From Physella acuta (taxonomy: Eukaryota; Mollusca; Gastropoda; Physidae): a stretch of DNA of 64,000 nucleotides. This document shows positions 11,431 through 29,659 of the stretch, one piece after another. The DNA is taken from contig NW_026731876.1 in the NCBI RefSeq assembly GCF_028476545.1, forward strand, positions 440,001 through 504,000. Reading direction: 5' to 3'. The notes under the pieces are model-generated. The model searched no databases. It saw only the letters and a list, made by a program, of their open reading frames with translations, and was not told the DNA's origin. The translations under genes and the position numbers were made by a program. How positions within the stretch are numbered: the first letter of the stretch is position 1; every line of letters begins with the position of its first letter.

Positions 11431-12658
11431 GAGCCCCTTATCTTGATGAGTTCTTGAATCTTACTAGATCTATGTTCTACGAAAAATCTTGAAATAATAA
11501 AGGTTTTTATAACCGTTTTATTGTCTCTTTTATTCTTTGTAAAGATAAGATATAAGAGTAATTGAATATTTTACTTGTTGTACACCCAGTAATGAAATGT
11601 ATTTACTGTTCCGTTCACCCTAATCAACACCACATACACACACATCTAAACATGTGATTTGCTTGTAACCGCGATCTGTAACTAAAAACGACAGTTATCT
11701 GCCCTTCAGTGGGTCTGAGTTCGGTTCTAAGGATTGAAAACTTGCGTGGTGATTACAGCTAACCCGACTGATCGCACTCATAATTTTTGTAATCTCCCTT
11801 TTCTTATTACTACAGTATCTTCTGTATGCTATAAATATTTAATTTAAAATTCCCTACCTTGACCTAAGACCGAGGTCACCTGAGACAGAGGTCACATTCA
11901 TGCAATTATAAACCAGATCGTCTGGAAGTTCAACTGGCAACATACCAGGGTTTTGTCTGGAGTTTTCAGCGCCTAAAGTTGGACGATTCCATCTGCCCAT
12001 CGGCTGCCCTGATGTGTGTATCTGCCCAGATGTGTATCTGCCCATGAGTTGTCTCTGCCTCTGGCCACTACATCTAAAATACTTTAATGTTTGTATTCCC
12101 CCCCCCCCCCCTCCCTAAAACTTCCCAATCGTAAAATATTGATCGATCAGAGTTGCCAATTGTGAACAAGATACTCATCGATATGGAATTTCCCATCAAC
12201 TCTAAACACGCTGAAAAAAATTGTTTAATACATTATTAATAGCAATAATTTTTATGTACACTTTTTAGCTAGTAGTTTGATGCCAAGGCACAATTATAGT
12301 GATTTGATTTTTTTACTACCATTTACAATGATTGAGTGTGTAATTGTAATGTACTCCACCATGTCTCTAAATTCAACAGGAAATTACTGTAGTGTAAATC
12401 GTATCAAGTCAAGTGTGAATTGATTTTTCGAGTGTCTCAAGAAAATTGAAAGCTGTCTTTTGCTATAAATTTTAAATATCTTTGGAATTTCAGAAAATAA
12501 AGCAGTTATATAATGTTTGTTAACTTTGTATTGCTGGATTTCTTTGTGCTAACTATAATTTAAATTGAGGTATTTAATGTATACTTTTGTTCTTTCTGCT
12601 AGTATTAAAATAAATTTTAATTAGAGAAAAAACAACGTAATACGTAGTTGATACATTT
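11431..12658. other. AT-rich intergenic stretch, no gene recognised
   Basis: C run at about 12,098-12,112. No coding exon or RNA could be supported. Confidence 0.5.
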
Positions 12659-12769
12659 TTGGCGAAATGTTCTCGCTATTCATATAAATATATGACGCTA
12701 TATTCAGTCGTCCATAACATAACGAGGTACTCCCCCCCCCCTCCATTCCAAACGACTGGCAAAGATTTT

Positions 12770-12880
12770 ATCGTCCTAGCAGAACGGCCAAGAGATTCAA
12801 CATCTGATCACTTTCAGTGTGAAGACTTGTTGAGCTCAGACCTGCTCAATACACGTGAGCACCTACAGTCCAGCCTTTGA
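12770..12880 (+). other. Weak candidate 3'-terminal coding exon
   Basis: Open stretch encoding DFIVLAERPRDSTSDHFQCE and a further 18 residues up to a TGA at 12,878-12,880. Composition looks coding, but the preceding AG has a poor tract and no family or partner exon is recognised. Confidence 0.15.
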
Positions 12881-12889
12881 GCAAGCTAA

Positions 12890-15800
12890 TGTGTAGAGAA
12901 TCACGGCCCAGATCATGTGCAGAGAATAACGGCCCAGATCGTGTGTAGAGAATCATAGCCCAGATCATGTTAATGTGTACAGAATCACGGCCCAGATCAT
13001 GTTAATGTGTACAGAATCATGGCCCAGATCATGTGTACAGAATCATGGCCCAGATCATGTTAATGTGTACAGAATCATGGCCCAGATCATGTTAATGTGT
13101 ACAGAATCACGGCCCAGATCATGTGTACAAAATCATGGCCCAGATCAAGTTAATGTGTACAGAATCACGGCCCAGATCATGTTAATGTGTACAGAATCAT
13201 GGCCCAGATCATGTTAATGTGTACAGAATCACGGCCCAGATCATGTGTACAAAATCATGGCCCAGATCAAGTTAATGTGTACAGAATCACGGCCCAGATC
13301 ATGTGTACAGAATCATGGCCCAGATCATGTTAATGTGTACAGAATCACGGCCCAGATCATGTGTACAGAATCATGGCCCAGATCATGTTAATGTGTACAG
13401 AATCATGGCCCAGATCATGTTAATGTGTACAGAATCACGGCCCAGATCATGTGTACAGAATCATGGCCCAGATCATGTTAATGTGTACAGAATCATGGCC
13501 CAGATCATGTTAATGTGTGCAGAATCACGGCCCAGATCATGTTAATGTGTACAGAATCACGGCCCAGATCATGTTAATGTGTACAGAATCATGGCCCAGA
13601 TCATGTGTACAGAATCACGGCCCAGATCATGTGTACAGAATCATGGCCCAGATCATGTGTACAGAATCATGGCCCAGATCATGTGTACAGAATCATGGCC
13701 CAGATCATGTTAATGTGTACAGAATCACGGCCCAAATCATGTTAAGGTGTACAGAATCACGGCCCAGAACATGTTAATGTGTACAAAATCATGGCCCAGA
13801 TCATGTTAATGTGTACAGAATCATGGCCCAGATCATGTGTACAGAATCACGGCCCAGATCATGTGTACAGAATCATGGCCCAGATCATGTTAATGTGTAC
13901 AGAATCACGGCCCAGATCATGTTAATGTGTACAGAATCACGGCCCAGATCATGTGTACAGAATCATGGCCCAGATCATGTTAATGTGTACAGAATCACGG
14001 CCCAGATCATGTTAATGTGTACAGAATCATGGCCCAGATCATGTTAATGTGTACAGAATCACGGCCCAGATCATGTTAATGTGTACAGAATCATGGCCCA
14101 GATAATGTGTACAGAATCATGGCCCAGATCATGTGTACAGAATCACGGCCCAGATCATGTTAATGTGTACAGAATCATGGCCCAGATAATGTGTACAGAA
14201 TCATGGCCCAGATCATGTGTACAGAATCACGGCCCAGATCATGTTAATGTGTACAGAATCACGGCCCAGATCATGTGTACAGAATCATGGCCCAGATCAT
14301 GTTAATGTGTACAGAATCATGGCCCAGATCATGTTTATGTGTACAGAATCATGGCCCAGATCATGTGTACAGAATCATGGCCCAGATCATGTGTACAGAA
14401 TCATGGCCCAGATCATGTGTACAGAATCATGGCCCAGATCATGTTAATGTGTACAGAATCATGGCCCAGATCATGTGTACAGAATCATGGCCCAGATCAT
14501 GTTAATGTGTACAGAATCATGGCCCAGATCATGTTAATGTGTACAGAATCATGGCCCAGATCATGTTAATGTGTACAGAATCACGGCCCAGATCATGTTA
14601 ATATGTACAGAATCACGGCCCAGATCATGTTAATGTGTACAGAATCACGGCCCAGATCATGTTAATGTGTACAAAATCACGGCCCAGATCATGTGTACAG
14701 AATCACGGCCCAGATCATGTTAATGTGTACAGAATCATGGCCCAGATCATGTTAATGTGTACAGAATCACGGCCCAGATCATGTTAATGTGTACAGAATC
14801 ACGGCCCTGATTTTTTGTACAGAATCACGGCCCAGATCATGTTAATGTGTACAGAATCACGGCCCAGAACATGTTAATGTGTACAGAATCATGGCCCAGA
14901 TCATGTTAATGTGTACAGAATCATGGCCCAGATCATGTGTACAGAATCACGGCCCAGATCATGTTAATGTGTACAAAATCATGGCCCAGATCATGTGTAC
15001 AGAATCATGGCCCAGATCATGTTAATGTGTACAGAATCATGGCCCAGATCATGTGTACAGAATCATGGCCCAGATCATGTTAATGTGTACAGAATCATGG
15101 CCCAGATCATGTTAATGTGTACAGAATCATGGCCCAGATCATGTGTACAGAATCATGGCCCAGATCATGTTAATGTGTACAGAATCACGGCCCAGATCAT
15201 GTGTACAGAATCACGGCCCAGATCATGTTAATGTGTACAGAATCATGGCCCAGATCATGTTAATGTGTACAGAATCATGACCCAGATCATGTGTACAGAA
15301 TCATGGCCCAGATAATGTGTACAGAATCATGGCCCAGATAATGTGTACAGAATCATGGCCCAGATCATGTTAATGTGTACAGAATCACGGCCCAGATCAT
15401 GTTAAGGTGTACAGAATCACGGCCCAGAACATGTTAATGTGTACAAAATCATGTCCCAGATCATGTTAATGTGTACAGAATCATGGCCCAGATCATGTGT
15501 ACAGAATCACGGCCCAGATCATGTGTACAGAATCATGTCCCAGATCATGTTAATGTGTACAGAATCATGGCCCAGATCATGTTAATGTGTACAGAATCAT
15601 GACCCAGATCATGTTAATGTGTACAGAATCACGGCCCAGATCATGTTAATGTGTACAGAATCACGGCCCAGATCATGTTAATGTGTACAGAATCATGGCC
15701 CAGATCATGTTAATGTGTACAGAATCACGGCCCAGATCATGTTAATGTGTACAGAATCACGGCCCAGATCATGTTAATGTGTACAGAATCACGGCCCAGA

Positions 15801-17066
15801 TCATGTTAATGTGTACAGAATCATGGCCCAGATCATGTTAATGTGTACAGAATCATGGCCCAGATCATGTGTACAGAATCACGGCCCAGATAATGTGTAC
15901 AGAATCACGGCCCAGATCATGTTAATGTGTACAGAATCACGGCCCAGATCATGTGTACAGAATCACGGCCCAGATCATGTGTACAGAATCATGGCACAGA
16001 TAATGTTAATGTGTACAGAATCACGGCCCAGATCATGTTAATGTGTACAGAATCACGGCCCAGATCATGTTAATGTGTACAGAATCACGGCCCAGATCAT
16101 GTTAATGTGTACAGAATCATGGCCCAGATCATGTGTACAGAATCATGGCCCAGATCATGTTAATGTGTACAGAATCATGGCCCAGATCATGTTAATGTGT
16201 ACAGAATCATGGCCCAGATCATGTGTAAAGAATCATGGCCCAGATCATGTTAATGTGTACAGAATCATGGCCCAGATCATGTGTACAGAATCATGGCCCA
16301 GATCATGTTAATGTGTACAAAATCATGGCCCAGATCATGTGTACAGAATCATGGCCCAGATCATGTTAATGTGTACAGAATCATGGCCAAGATCATGTTT
16401 ATGTGTACAGAATCATGGCCAAGATCAAGTTAATGTGTACAGAATCACGGCCCAGATCATGTGTACAGAATCATGGCCCAGATCATGTTAATGTGTACAG
16501 AATCATGGCCCAGATCATGTGTACAGAATCACGGCCCAGATCATGTTAATGTGTACAGAATCATGGCCCAGATCATGTTAATGTGTACAGAATCACGGCC
16601 CAGATAATGTGTACAGAATCACGGCCCAGATAATGTTAATGTGTACAGAATCACGGCCCAGATAATGTTAATGTGTACAGAATCACGGCCCAGATAATGT
16701 TAATGTGTACAGAATCATGGCCCAGATCATGTGTACAGAATCATGGCCCAGATCATGTTAATGTGTACAGAATCATGGCCCAGATCATGTGTACAGAATC
16801 ACGGCCCAGATCATGTTAATGTGTACAGAATCATGGCCCAGATCATGTTAATGTGTACAGAATCACGGCCCAGATAATGTTAATGTGTACAGAATCACGG
16901 CCCAGATAATGTTAATGTGTACAGAATCACGGCCCAGATAATGTTAATGTGTACAGAATCACGGCCCAGATAATGTTAATGTGTACAGAATCACGGCCCA
17001 GATAATGTTAATGTGTACAGAATCATGGCCCAGATCATGTGTACAGAATCACGGCCCAGATCACGT
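12890..17066. repeat. 4.2-kb satellite with 26-bp and 32-bp units
   Basis: Around 140 units share CAGATCATG, GTGTACAGAATCA and C/T-GGCC. The long form differs from the short by a 6-bp TTAATG insertion; the two forms are intermixed, with C/T variation (CACGGCC/CATGGCC) and a late subfamily with AGATAATG near 16.6-17.0 kb. Open frames of about 76 codons recur and are artefacts of the period. Confidence 0.97.
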
Positions 17067-17074
17067 TGCATCAG

Positions 17075-17160
17075 CTGAAGTGCGATGGACGGATACAACA
17101 GACCAATCAGATGGGCGCGTGATTTTTAATGAACTTGAAATAATTATTCCCTGGAGACGT
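17075..17160 (+). other. Weak candidate exon at satellite edge
   Basis: Between an AG at about 17,076 and a possible donor CAA|GTAAATG near 17,164 an open stretch reads AEVRWTDTTDQSDGRVIFNE and a further 11 residues. No homology recognised; may be chance. Confidence 0.12.
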
Positions 17161-17250
17161 CAAGTAAATGAAGGTCACGTGGACATGGGGCGACATGTAC
17201 GTCTAATTACTCTAATGAGATGGTTTTTTGGTGGTGATCATGTTAATTGA

Positions 17251-17560
17251 ATCGTGAACCCATTAGAAATATTACCTTCTAGTTTTTAAATTGACCAGCT
17301 AAGTTATGAATGGGTTGTCATAATCTGTAACATGTGCTATGTGGCTACAGGACATCCCCCCCCCCCTCAAGTTAGAATCCTAACCCTAACTCAAATTCTA
17401 TACCTATATATTACATTGATCCTAACCTTAAGAAAAAGACCAAAACCTTAGTATCCACCTCAGCCTAAAACTTAACACAAAACCAAACTAAACTTTAGTT
17501 TAAGCCTAACCATAGCCATAACTAACCCTATCCTTGCCCGGGGTGGGGGGGGGGGGGGGG
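17251..17560. other. Degenerate CCTAAC-rich stretch and G run
   Basis: At about 17,365-17,535 scattered CCTAAC and CTAACCC words occur without a clean (CCCTAA)n array, followed by a G run of about 16 at 17,545. A decayed interstitial telomere-like tract is possible; low-complexity chance is as likely. Confidence 0.3.
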
Positions 17561-17721
17561 TAATTGACAGGGGGGTGGGGTAATGCCCTGTTCCCGTGCT
17601 ATGTAGTGTGTCAGTCAGTCCAGTCTGTCAGTTCCTCAGTACGTCTTGTCAGTCAGTCCAAACCACATGACTTCAGCAGCATAGAGGAATATATATATAT
17701 TTGTTGGAAGTGGGTTGGTAT

Positions 17722-18610
17722 ATCTGGACCAAACAAAGTTGACTCTAATGTGGACCAAACAAAGTTGACTCTAATGTGGACCAAACAAAAAGTTGACTCT
17801 GTTGACCAAAGTTGACTCTGTTGACCAAAGTTGACTCTAATGTGGACCAAACAAAGTTGACTCTAATGTGGACCAAACAAAAAGTTGACTCTAATGTGGA
17901 CCAAACACAAAGTTGACTCTAATGTGGACCAAACAAAGTTGGCTCTAATGTTGACCAAACAAAGTTGACTCTAATGTGGACCAAACAAAAAGTTGGCTCT
18001 AATGTGGACCAAACAAAAAGTTGACTCTAATGTGGACCAAACAAAGTTGGCTCTAATGTTGACCAAACAAAGTTGACTCTAATGTGGACCAAACACAAAG
18101 TTGACTCTAATGTGGACCAAACAAAAAGTTGACTCTAATGTGGACCAAACACAAAGTTGACTCTAATGTGGACCAAACACAAAGTTGACTCTAATGTGGA
18201 CCAAACACAAAGTTGACTCTAATGTGGACCAAACAAAAAGTTGACTCTAATGTGGACCAAACACAAAGTTGACTCTAATGTGGACCAAACACAAAGTTGA
18301 CTCTAATGTGGACCAAACAAAAAGTTGACTCTAATGTGGACCAAACAAAAAGTTGGCTCTAATGTGGACCAAACACAAAGTTGACTCTAATGTGGACCAA
18401 ACACAAAGTTGACTCTAATGTGGACCAAACACAAAGTTGACTCTAATGTGGACCAAACAAAAAGTTGACTCTAATGTGGACCAAACAAAAAGTTGACTCT
18501 AATGTGGACCAAACACAAAGTTGGCTCTAATGTGGACCAAACAAAAAGTTGGCTCTAATGTGGACCAAACAAAAAGTTGACTCTAATGTGGTCCAAACAA
18601 AAAGTTGACT
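17722..18610. repeat. ~27-bp array (AGTTGACTCTAATGTGGACC)
   Basis: About 33 units with core AGTTGACTCTAATGTGGACC and linkers AAACAA, AAACACAA or AAACAAAA. Lies downstream of the katanin 3' end. Confidence 0.95.
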
Positions 18611-19491
18611 CATGAAAAAGAGGGTTAGGCAACATATGTATGCAAAAGTTTTTTAAACATTTATAATCAGATTTATTTTTTAACAGACATTTTAAGAAAA
18701 TTGTAGTCACAAATGGAAGCAAAATTTATTATAAATGACCTATTCCCATAATTAGAAAATCATTGTACACAATGATTTGTCATGAAGATGGCAACAAACC
18801 CCAATCACCACATAACTAACAATGTCATTAGCATTAACTATGTACAAATAAAAACAATAACATAGAGACAACTTTTTAAACACACATACAAGGATTCAAG
18901 CAAATAAACATACCTACATACATAATTACCTAATTAGTTACACACAGCTATGTCCACTGGTAAAATACATACATACGTTACACACTTGCTGTTTTAAATT
19001 CATGTCTATGTTGCAGTTTTAACATAAGTGACCATATTCTCAGACTGTCTCATGTTGGTTATAAAAAAAACAGCTGTTGATGACCAACAGAAATAGATGC
19101 TAGCTTGTGAACATATTGTATTTTTTTTATATTTAAATATAAACATATCATTGTCTTAAAGTTAGTTAGTATCATATGGAAGTGTACACTTATTACAAGA
19201 TGTACATGAAATGTAGCTAGAGACGTGACACCTGTCAGCTATTGTACACTTTGAACTTTTAGACAGCTCAAAGGGACAGAATTCTTTGTACCTGTACAAA
19301 AACCATGGGAAGTAATTCTTCCTGTTCAGATTTCACAAATCTAAAGAGATTTAATTCACAAGTTGTTTTTAAAAGAGGATAAAGGTCCCCGTCAAATGAA
19401 GATAAATTATTGAGCGTAAAAAACCTAGCCAAACATTTAAGTAGCAGGCTAACCAGACTCTTGAAACCTAACCAAATGGTTAACTAGTAGT
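18611..19491. other. Katanin 3' untranslated / intergenic stretch
   Basis: AT-rich, no other gene. On the minus strand a possible polyadenylation signal AATAAA is read from TTTATT at 18,672-18,677, about 815 nt past the katanin stop. Confidence 0.4.
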
Positions 19492-24834
<5,343 letters not shown>

Positions 24835-26920
24835 GCCTCGATGGTTTCTGGATATTTCTGATAGTTAATCATTCAGCAATAGTAAACATTGACTCAAAAA
24901 CACAATAGTATTTTACTCAAAATCTTCAATCAAAAAGTTAACTGAAAGGGTCTACAGTGCAGTCTTATATCAACCCTCCCACAGCAGCCAATATATTTTT
25001 ATAATTAGAAGTCTAAATGATAATTAGGCCCAATTTTATTATTTAGGAACTTCCTAGGAAAAAAAGCTTTTAAACACTATGGACATTTTTAAGGGTATTG
25101 TTTCTGCAAGGCTTAACTTAAGACTACAGCCTGTTGTTCGTTCAGGACTGATTTTATGGCTTTTAGATTATTTAAATTACAAATCTTTTAAAACCACAAT
25201 TGAATGAGCAACAGAATAAGCTCAGCCTAGACTTTATGGCCTATTTTATTTCATTTTTTCAAATAGTTGACTATTTTTAAAACCAGAAAACGGAAAATAA
25301 ATGTAACAATTGTGTATTATTCTAGAATTTAGCAGTGATGCCTAGGCCTAGGCTTTGCAAAAATAACATATTTGTGGTTCATACAAAACTACTTTTAGGG
25401 GCCTAACACTTAATTTACTAATAATGTAGTTAGGCCTAAATGTAGTTGATGATGTAGCCTTTAGGCCTAATGATAAAAGTTGTACTATTACTATTAGAAA
25501 TATGAATCCATTTAATGCTATGTTTTTATTTTAGTTAGGGCCTAAAGTGCCCTAAAGTAAAGTAGACCAGTGTGTCACTAAGAACTTAAGAAGTGAGTCT
25601 GTGAGGGTGTGTTAAGTTAAGAACTATGAAGGTAACATTAACAACATTGAAAACACTTATTAGATTTAGATCTAGATCTAGATTCTAGTCAAGATTCTAA
25701 TCTAGATTTGGTAATTTAGTTGTGTGTATACACAAGTCCACTGTACTCAACTGTAGTAAAGTGAAGTGTAGTTTAGTGTACATAAGTCAATAAGTGCAGT
25801 GTTGTCCGAAGTCGTAGTGTGTCCAGTGTAGTTTTGTGTCAGTCACAATCACAATGTGACAATGTATTGTAAATGTAATAAGTAATATATGGCTGGACAT
25901 CCGACATATGACTTATATGCTTAACTACAAGTCTGACTATGAACTATTGTTAGAAATCTAGTTTTAATTTTACAAAAGGTTAATAAAAAACGAAATTTAC
26001 AAAAGAAATCCAATGGAATGAATTGGAATGTCATTACTTACTGTTTAAAAATAGGCGTCTATTTACACATGCAAAAGCAGAAAATTTCATTGGCTGTTTA
26101 ACTATGATAGCTATTTAAAACACAGTTGTGCATAACACTTGTAATTATAAAAAGATTATTAACATTATGGTATAAATCTAGTCTAGATCTAGATTAGATC
26201 TAGTAGCGAAAATCCCTTCAAATTGATAAGGCCTAGCATAATCTAGCATTACTTTAATTGTATTTTTTTTCTCAATGCTCATTTAAGCTTTTTTCAACAC
26301 ATTTTTCCTTAGCCTAGCCCAATTTGTTTTTGTTTTGTTTTTTATTTGCTAAAGGTCGTTTCCGATTGGATACTATTTCTAACCACTAGAGGTCAAGTTT
26401 TAAGAAAACACAAAGAATCGTTCATAGTGCTCTCCCTTTGGTTAGACAATATTACATTATTATTAGTATTTTATTATTTAGTTTAGATTAAAATTAAATA
26501 CATCTAGATTCTAGATCTTAATCAAAAGTAGTTTAAAGTAGATCTAGGGCCTAATCCAATTTATTAATTTAAATCTTTCCACCCAATGTGGGATGGTGTG
26601 GTCGGATGGCAGAGCATCTAGCTCAAATCCTAGGCTTGAGTCATGAGTCTAACTAACTAACTAAATTTTTTACTAAATTTACTAAATCCTAGTTTCTAGT
26701 CTGTTGGATGTCTTTGAGTCCACCCAACTCTGATGGGTGCCTGATTCATGTTAGGGAAACAGGCAGCTGTGTATAGTAGTATAGTCACTGTATAGTGCTG
26801 AGCAAACTAATAAACTATCCTTGCAAAGGTAATTGAAACAGATGAACTCTACTTCATCTGCCCCCTGTGTCTACGGCACAAAAGGGAAAAGCTGACTATT
26901 TCATTGTTTAGCATTTGCAT
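24835..26920. promoter_or_regulatory. Shared upstream region between katanin and BTB-Kelch genes
   Basis: About 2.4 kb separates the divergent start codons. AT-rich with many TAGGCCTA words and clusters of TAGATCTAGATCTAG at about 25,660-25,705 and 26,180-26,205. Untranslated first exons and promoters of both genes should lie here, but I could not place transcription starts. A bidirectional promoter is inference from the head-to-head order. Confidence 0.4.
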
Positions 26921-27246
26921 ACTCATATGTATGCTATGTTTATTGTTATGAATTTAGGCTTAATGCACACACATCATCATACACTCCACAAATTAGACAA
27001 ACAATATGATTTTTTAAATTTACCTTTTATTAATCATCTCGTGATCTTTTTTTTTAGAAATGGATGCTCAGAAAAAAAATTCATCACTCATATGTATGCT
27101 ATGTTTATTGTTATGAATTTAGGCTTAATGCACACACATCATACACTCCACAAATTAGACAAACATTATGATTTTTTAAATTTATCTTTTATTAATCATC
27201 TCGTGATCTTTTTTTAGAAATGGATGCTCAAAAAAAAATTCATCAC
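26921..27246. repeat. 165-bp tandem duplication of Kelch-gene acceptor and start codon
   Basis: Copy A (26921-27085) and copy B (27086-27246) are nearly identical. Both contain a pyrimidine-rich acceptor followed by AGAAATGGATGCTCA. Copy B leads into the long reading frame (ATG at 27,220); the ATG of copy A (27,060) opens an 18-codon frame only. Confidence 0.95.
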
Positions 27247-28923
27247 CGTTATTTGTGTGGAGGTCTGACAAAATTAAAAGCATCATCAGAACACACAGAC
27301 ACTGTTCTAGTTGTAGGAGACTGCAGTTTTCCTTGCCATCGCACGGTACTCGCCGCTATGTCGGCTTACTTCTGCGCTATGTTTAGCTCAGGTATGCGAG
27401 AAAGTCATGACAAAGTGATTACCTTAAAAGGCATTCTGCCTGTTCATTTTGAGAAAGTGTTAGATTTTCTATATACCGGTGACATAGAACTCTCTTACGA
27501 TTATGTGGTTGATCTTCTGCAGATATCATCTATGTATCAGATACAAGCATTGCAGCTTATATGTGAAAAATTTTTGGCTAAAGATCTTTGTGTCCAAAAC
27601 TGTATATTTAATTGGAAAATAGCAGTTTCTTATAACTGTCCGTTATTAGAAGAGAAAGCCTTTTGGCACATGACTGAAAATTTCCCTGAGTTAAAGCATT
27701 CAAAAGACTTTTTAGAATTTAGCAAAGATGAATTGGTAAGGTATATTGATGCTGATCATTTAAATGTTGAAAAAGAAGAGGAGGTTTTACAGTTTGTGAC
27801 ATCTTGGTTGGAAAATGATTTAGAGCGTGGAGAAAAATGTGTAATAGACATTGTAAGACACCTGCGTTTTCCTCTAATGGAGGCTAAAGCTGTAAATGAA
27901 ATCATATTACATTCATCTTGTATTCAAACAAGCTCAGAATCCAAAGAATATATACAGAAAGCACTGAAAGCTAATCAGAATTCTTTATTTCCTGGGATGG
28001 AGTTAAGCTCTAAGATCTTTAACCCCCGTAAAGAACATGCTCTAGTGATGGTGGACGGTAGAAGACAGGAAGTTTGTTGCTTCACTCTACACTCCAAAAA
28101 ACTCTACTTCCTCGCTAAATTTCCGTACTTCTCTAATGCTAAAGCAGCGTGTGTGCACCAGGGGGATATCTACGTGTCAGGCGGCTCCGACCAGCAGAAC
28201 AGGATGGTCAGGTTTGTAACCGAGCAGAACAGGTGGGAAAACTGCAGCGATCTTGTTGAACCTCGCTACTTTCATGCCATGGTTTCTGTCCAGGATTTTG
28301 TTTTTATTGTTGGTGGGTACAGCAAAAATGCGGCTGTGAATCCTGCCGGTATTGAAAGGTACGACCCAGCCAAGAACGAGATTTCAGCGGTTGGGCTTCT
28401 AGCAATGTCTGTTGGTAAAATGTCTGCCACGGCTGTTGGGGACGTCATTTATATGTTTGGGGGATGTGTGGACCACTATGACTATTTAGACAATGAAATG
28501 TTGTTTATGCCCACAACATTTCAGAGCTTTAACACCAAAACAAATGTGGCCTGTGTCCTGGGGTGCGTGCCATCCATCACCATAGGCAGCCAGTCCCTGA
28601 CTGTTGAGGACACTGTGTATGTTTTCAGCTCCAATGGAAACATTCTAACACTTTCAGATGACAAAACTCCGCTCATTGTTCATGTCCTCAAATCATTTGA
28701 TCAGCGACATTTCCGGGTGGTTTACCACCAGGGCTGTTTCTTTATTCTCCAGCTTGCTGCGCCTAAATTTAACGACGAAGTCCTTGTCTTATCCTGGAAT
28801 CATCAAACTAAGGAGGAGTATGTATTGCTATGGGATAAATTACCCAGGACGCTACTTGATTCTCATTGGCTGAAAGTTACTATAGGCAAGCAGCACCTTA
28901 GATATGAATGTAACCGACGTTAG
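27220..28923 (+). CDS. BTB-BACK-Kelch protein (probable cullin-3 adaptor)
   Basis: One exon of 567 codons with no internal intron. The start follows an evident splice acceptor (CGTGATCTTTTTTTAG|AA), so the 5' UTR is probably split. BTB domain at about 26-133 (HTDTVLVVGDCSFPCHRTVL, later FLYTGDIELSYDYVVDLLQ), BACK domain about 140-240, then Kelch-type blades at about 290-560 with GG motifs (IYVSGGSDQ, VFIVGGY, IYMFGGC). Family knowledge: such proteins join substrates to CUL3 ubiquitin ligases. I do not recognise a specific KLHL/KBTBD orthologue. The C-terminal third has weak blade motifs, so the propeller may be diverged. Confidence 0.93.
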   Translation: MDAQKKIHHRYLCGGLTKLKASSEHTDTVLVVGDCSFPCHRTVLAAMSAYFCAMFSSGMRESHDKVITLKGILPVHFEKVLDFLYTGDIELSYDYVVDLLQISSMYQIQALQLICEKFLAKDLCVQNCIFNWKIAVSYNCPLLEEKAFWHMTENFPELKHSKDFLEFSKDELVRYIDADHLNVEKEEEVLQFVTSWLENDLERGEKCVIDIVRHLRFPLMEAKAVNEIILHSSCIQTSSESKEYIQKALKANQNSLFPGMELSSKIFNPRKEHALVMVDGRRQEVCCFTLHSKKLYFLAKFPYFSNAKAACVHQGDIYVSGGSDQQNRMVRFVTEQNRWENCSDLVEPRYFHAMVSVQDFVFIVGGYSKNAAVNPAGIERYDPAKNEISAVGLLAMSVGKMSATAVGDVIYMFGGCVDHYDYLDNEMLFMPTTFQSFNTKTNVACVLGCVPSITIGSQSLTVEDTVYVFSSNGNILTLSDDKTPLIVHVLKSFDQRHFRVVYHQGCFFILQLAAPKFNDEVLVLSWNHQTKEEYVLLWDKLPRTLLDSHWLKVTIGKQHLRYECNRR

Positions 28924-29640
28924 GATTATAAAATTATGTTAGTTGATAGAAAAGTTAAGAGTTATTTATTTTTTCATTGTTAAAAAAAGAGTTAGTCACT
29001 GTTTATCAAAATATTTAAAAATCTTAGGCTTTGAACTTAAAAGAAATTATTGGAAAAACAGTTTACTTCTTATATGTGTTTATATTTGTTGTTTTTTTAT
29101 GTAGCAGCTTCTTAATGTAAATGGTATTAAATAATTCTGACATTCAAAAGCAAGATGGCTAATTACATTTTTGTTTTTTTAAAGTTATGTGGGTTATATC
29201 CCTTGTTAAACCTTCATAAAGTGATGTGTGTTATACCCTGTGCTTTACCTGTGAATACAACTGGATGGGTCCTACTCTTTTACCCATGTTGTAAGTTTTA
29301 TATTTGTTAAATGGCTAAATTACAATATTTTGCTTTGAGGGTAATACATCATATCATACTCTATTGAATCTTTCAAAACATGTTTGCTACCATCTGATTG
29401 CAGCCTACCTCTACAATTTTCATGCTCAAATTTGTATTGTTTCAGCATTAAGTCTGAAAGCTTTTAGACATTTTTATATTGTATATGCTATATTAGTGGA
29501 GCAAGTTACAGCCTGGTTCGTGTTGTTAAGAAGGATTTTTTTTTTTAATAGTTCTAATTGTAAAGCATTTGTTGCTCATGACATCTCTTTCACACACTTC
29601 AGCAAACAATGCTTTATTACTACACCTAAAGAATAAAAAG
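28924..29640 (+). promoter_or_regulatory. Probable 3' UTR of BTB-Kelch gene with AATAAA
   Basis: AT-rich and free of other coding signal. AATAAA at 29,632-29,637 is the first plausible polyadenylation signal, 709 nt past the stop. Confidence 0.4.
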
Positions 29641-29659
29641 CTTGCTCTATTTTAAAACG

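Noticed and set aside
10704-11457. Overlapping long frames on both strands
   Set aside because: Come from the MITE C runs and the 16-bp array; composition Leu/Trp/Tyr-rich on plus and Gln/Lys-rich on minus is dictated by the unit.
12890-17066. CRISPR-like regular repeats
   Set aside because: Units are contiguous with no unique spacers and the genome is eukaryotic.
17365-17535. Telomere tract
   Set aside because: Only scattered CCTAAC words, no run of CCCTAA units; kept only as a low-confidence note.
26600-26660. tRNA-like A box (TGGTCGGATGGCAGAGCA)
   Set aside because: No B box or foldable cloverleaf follows.
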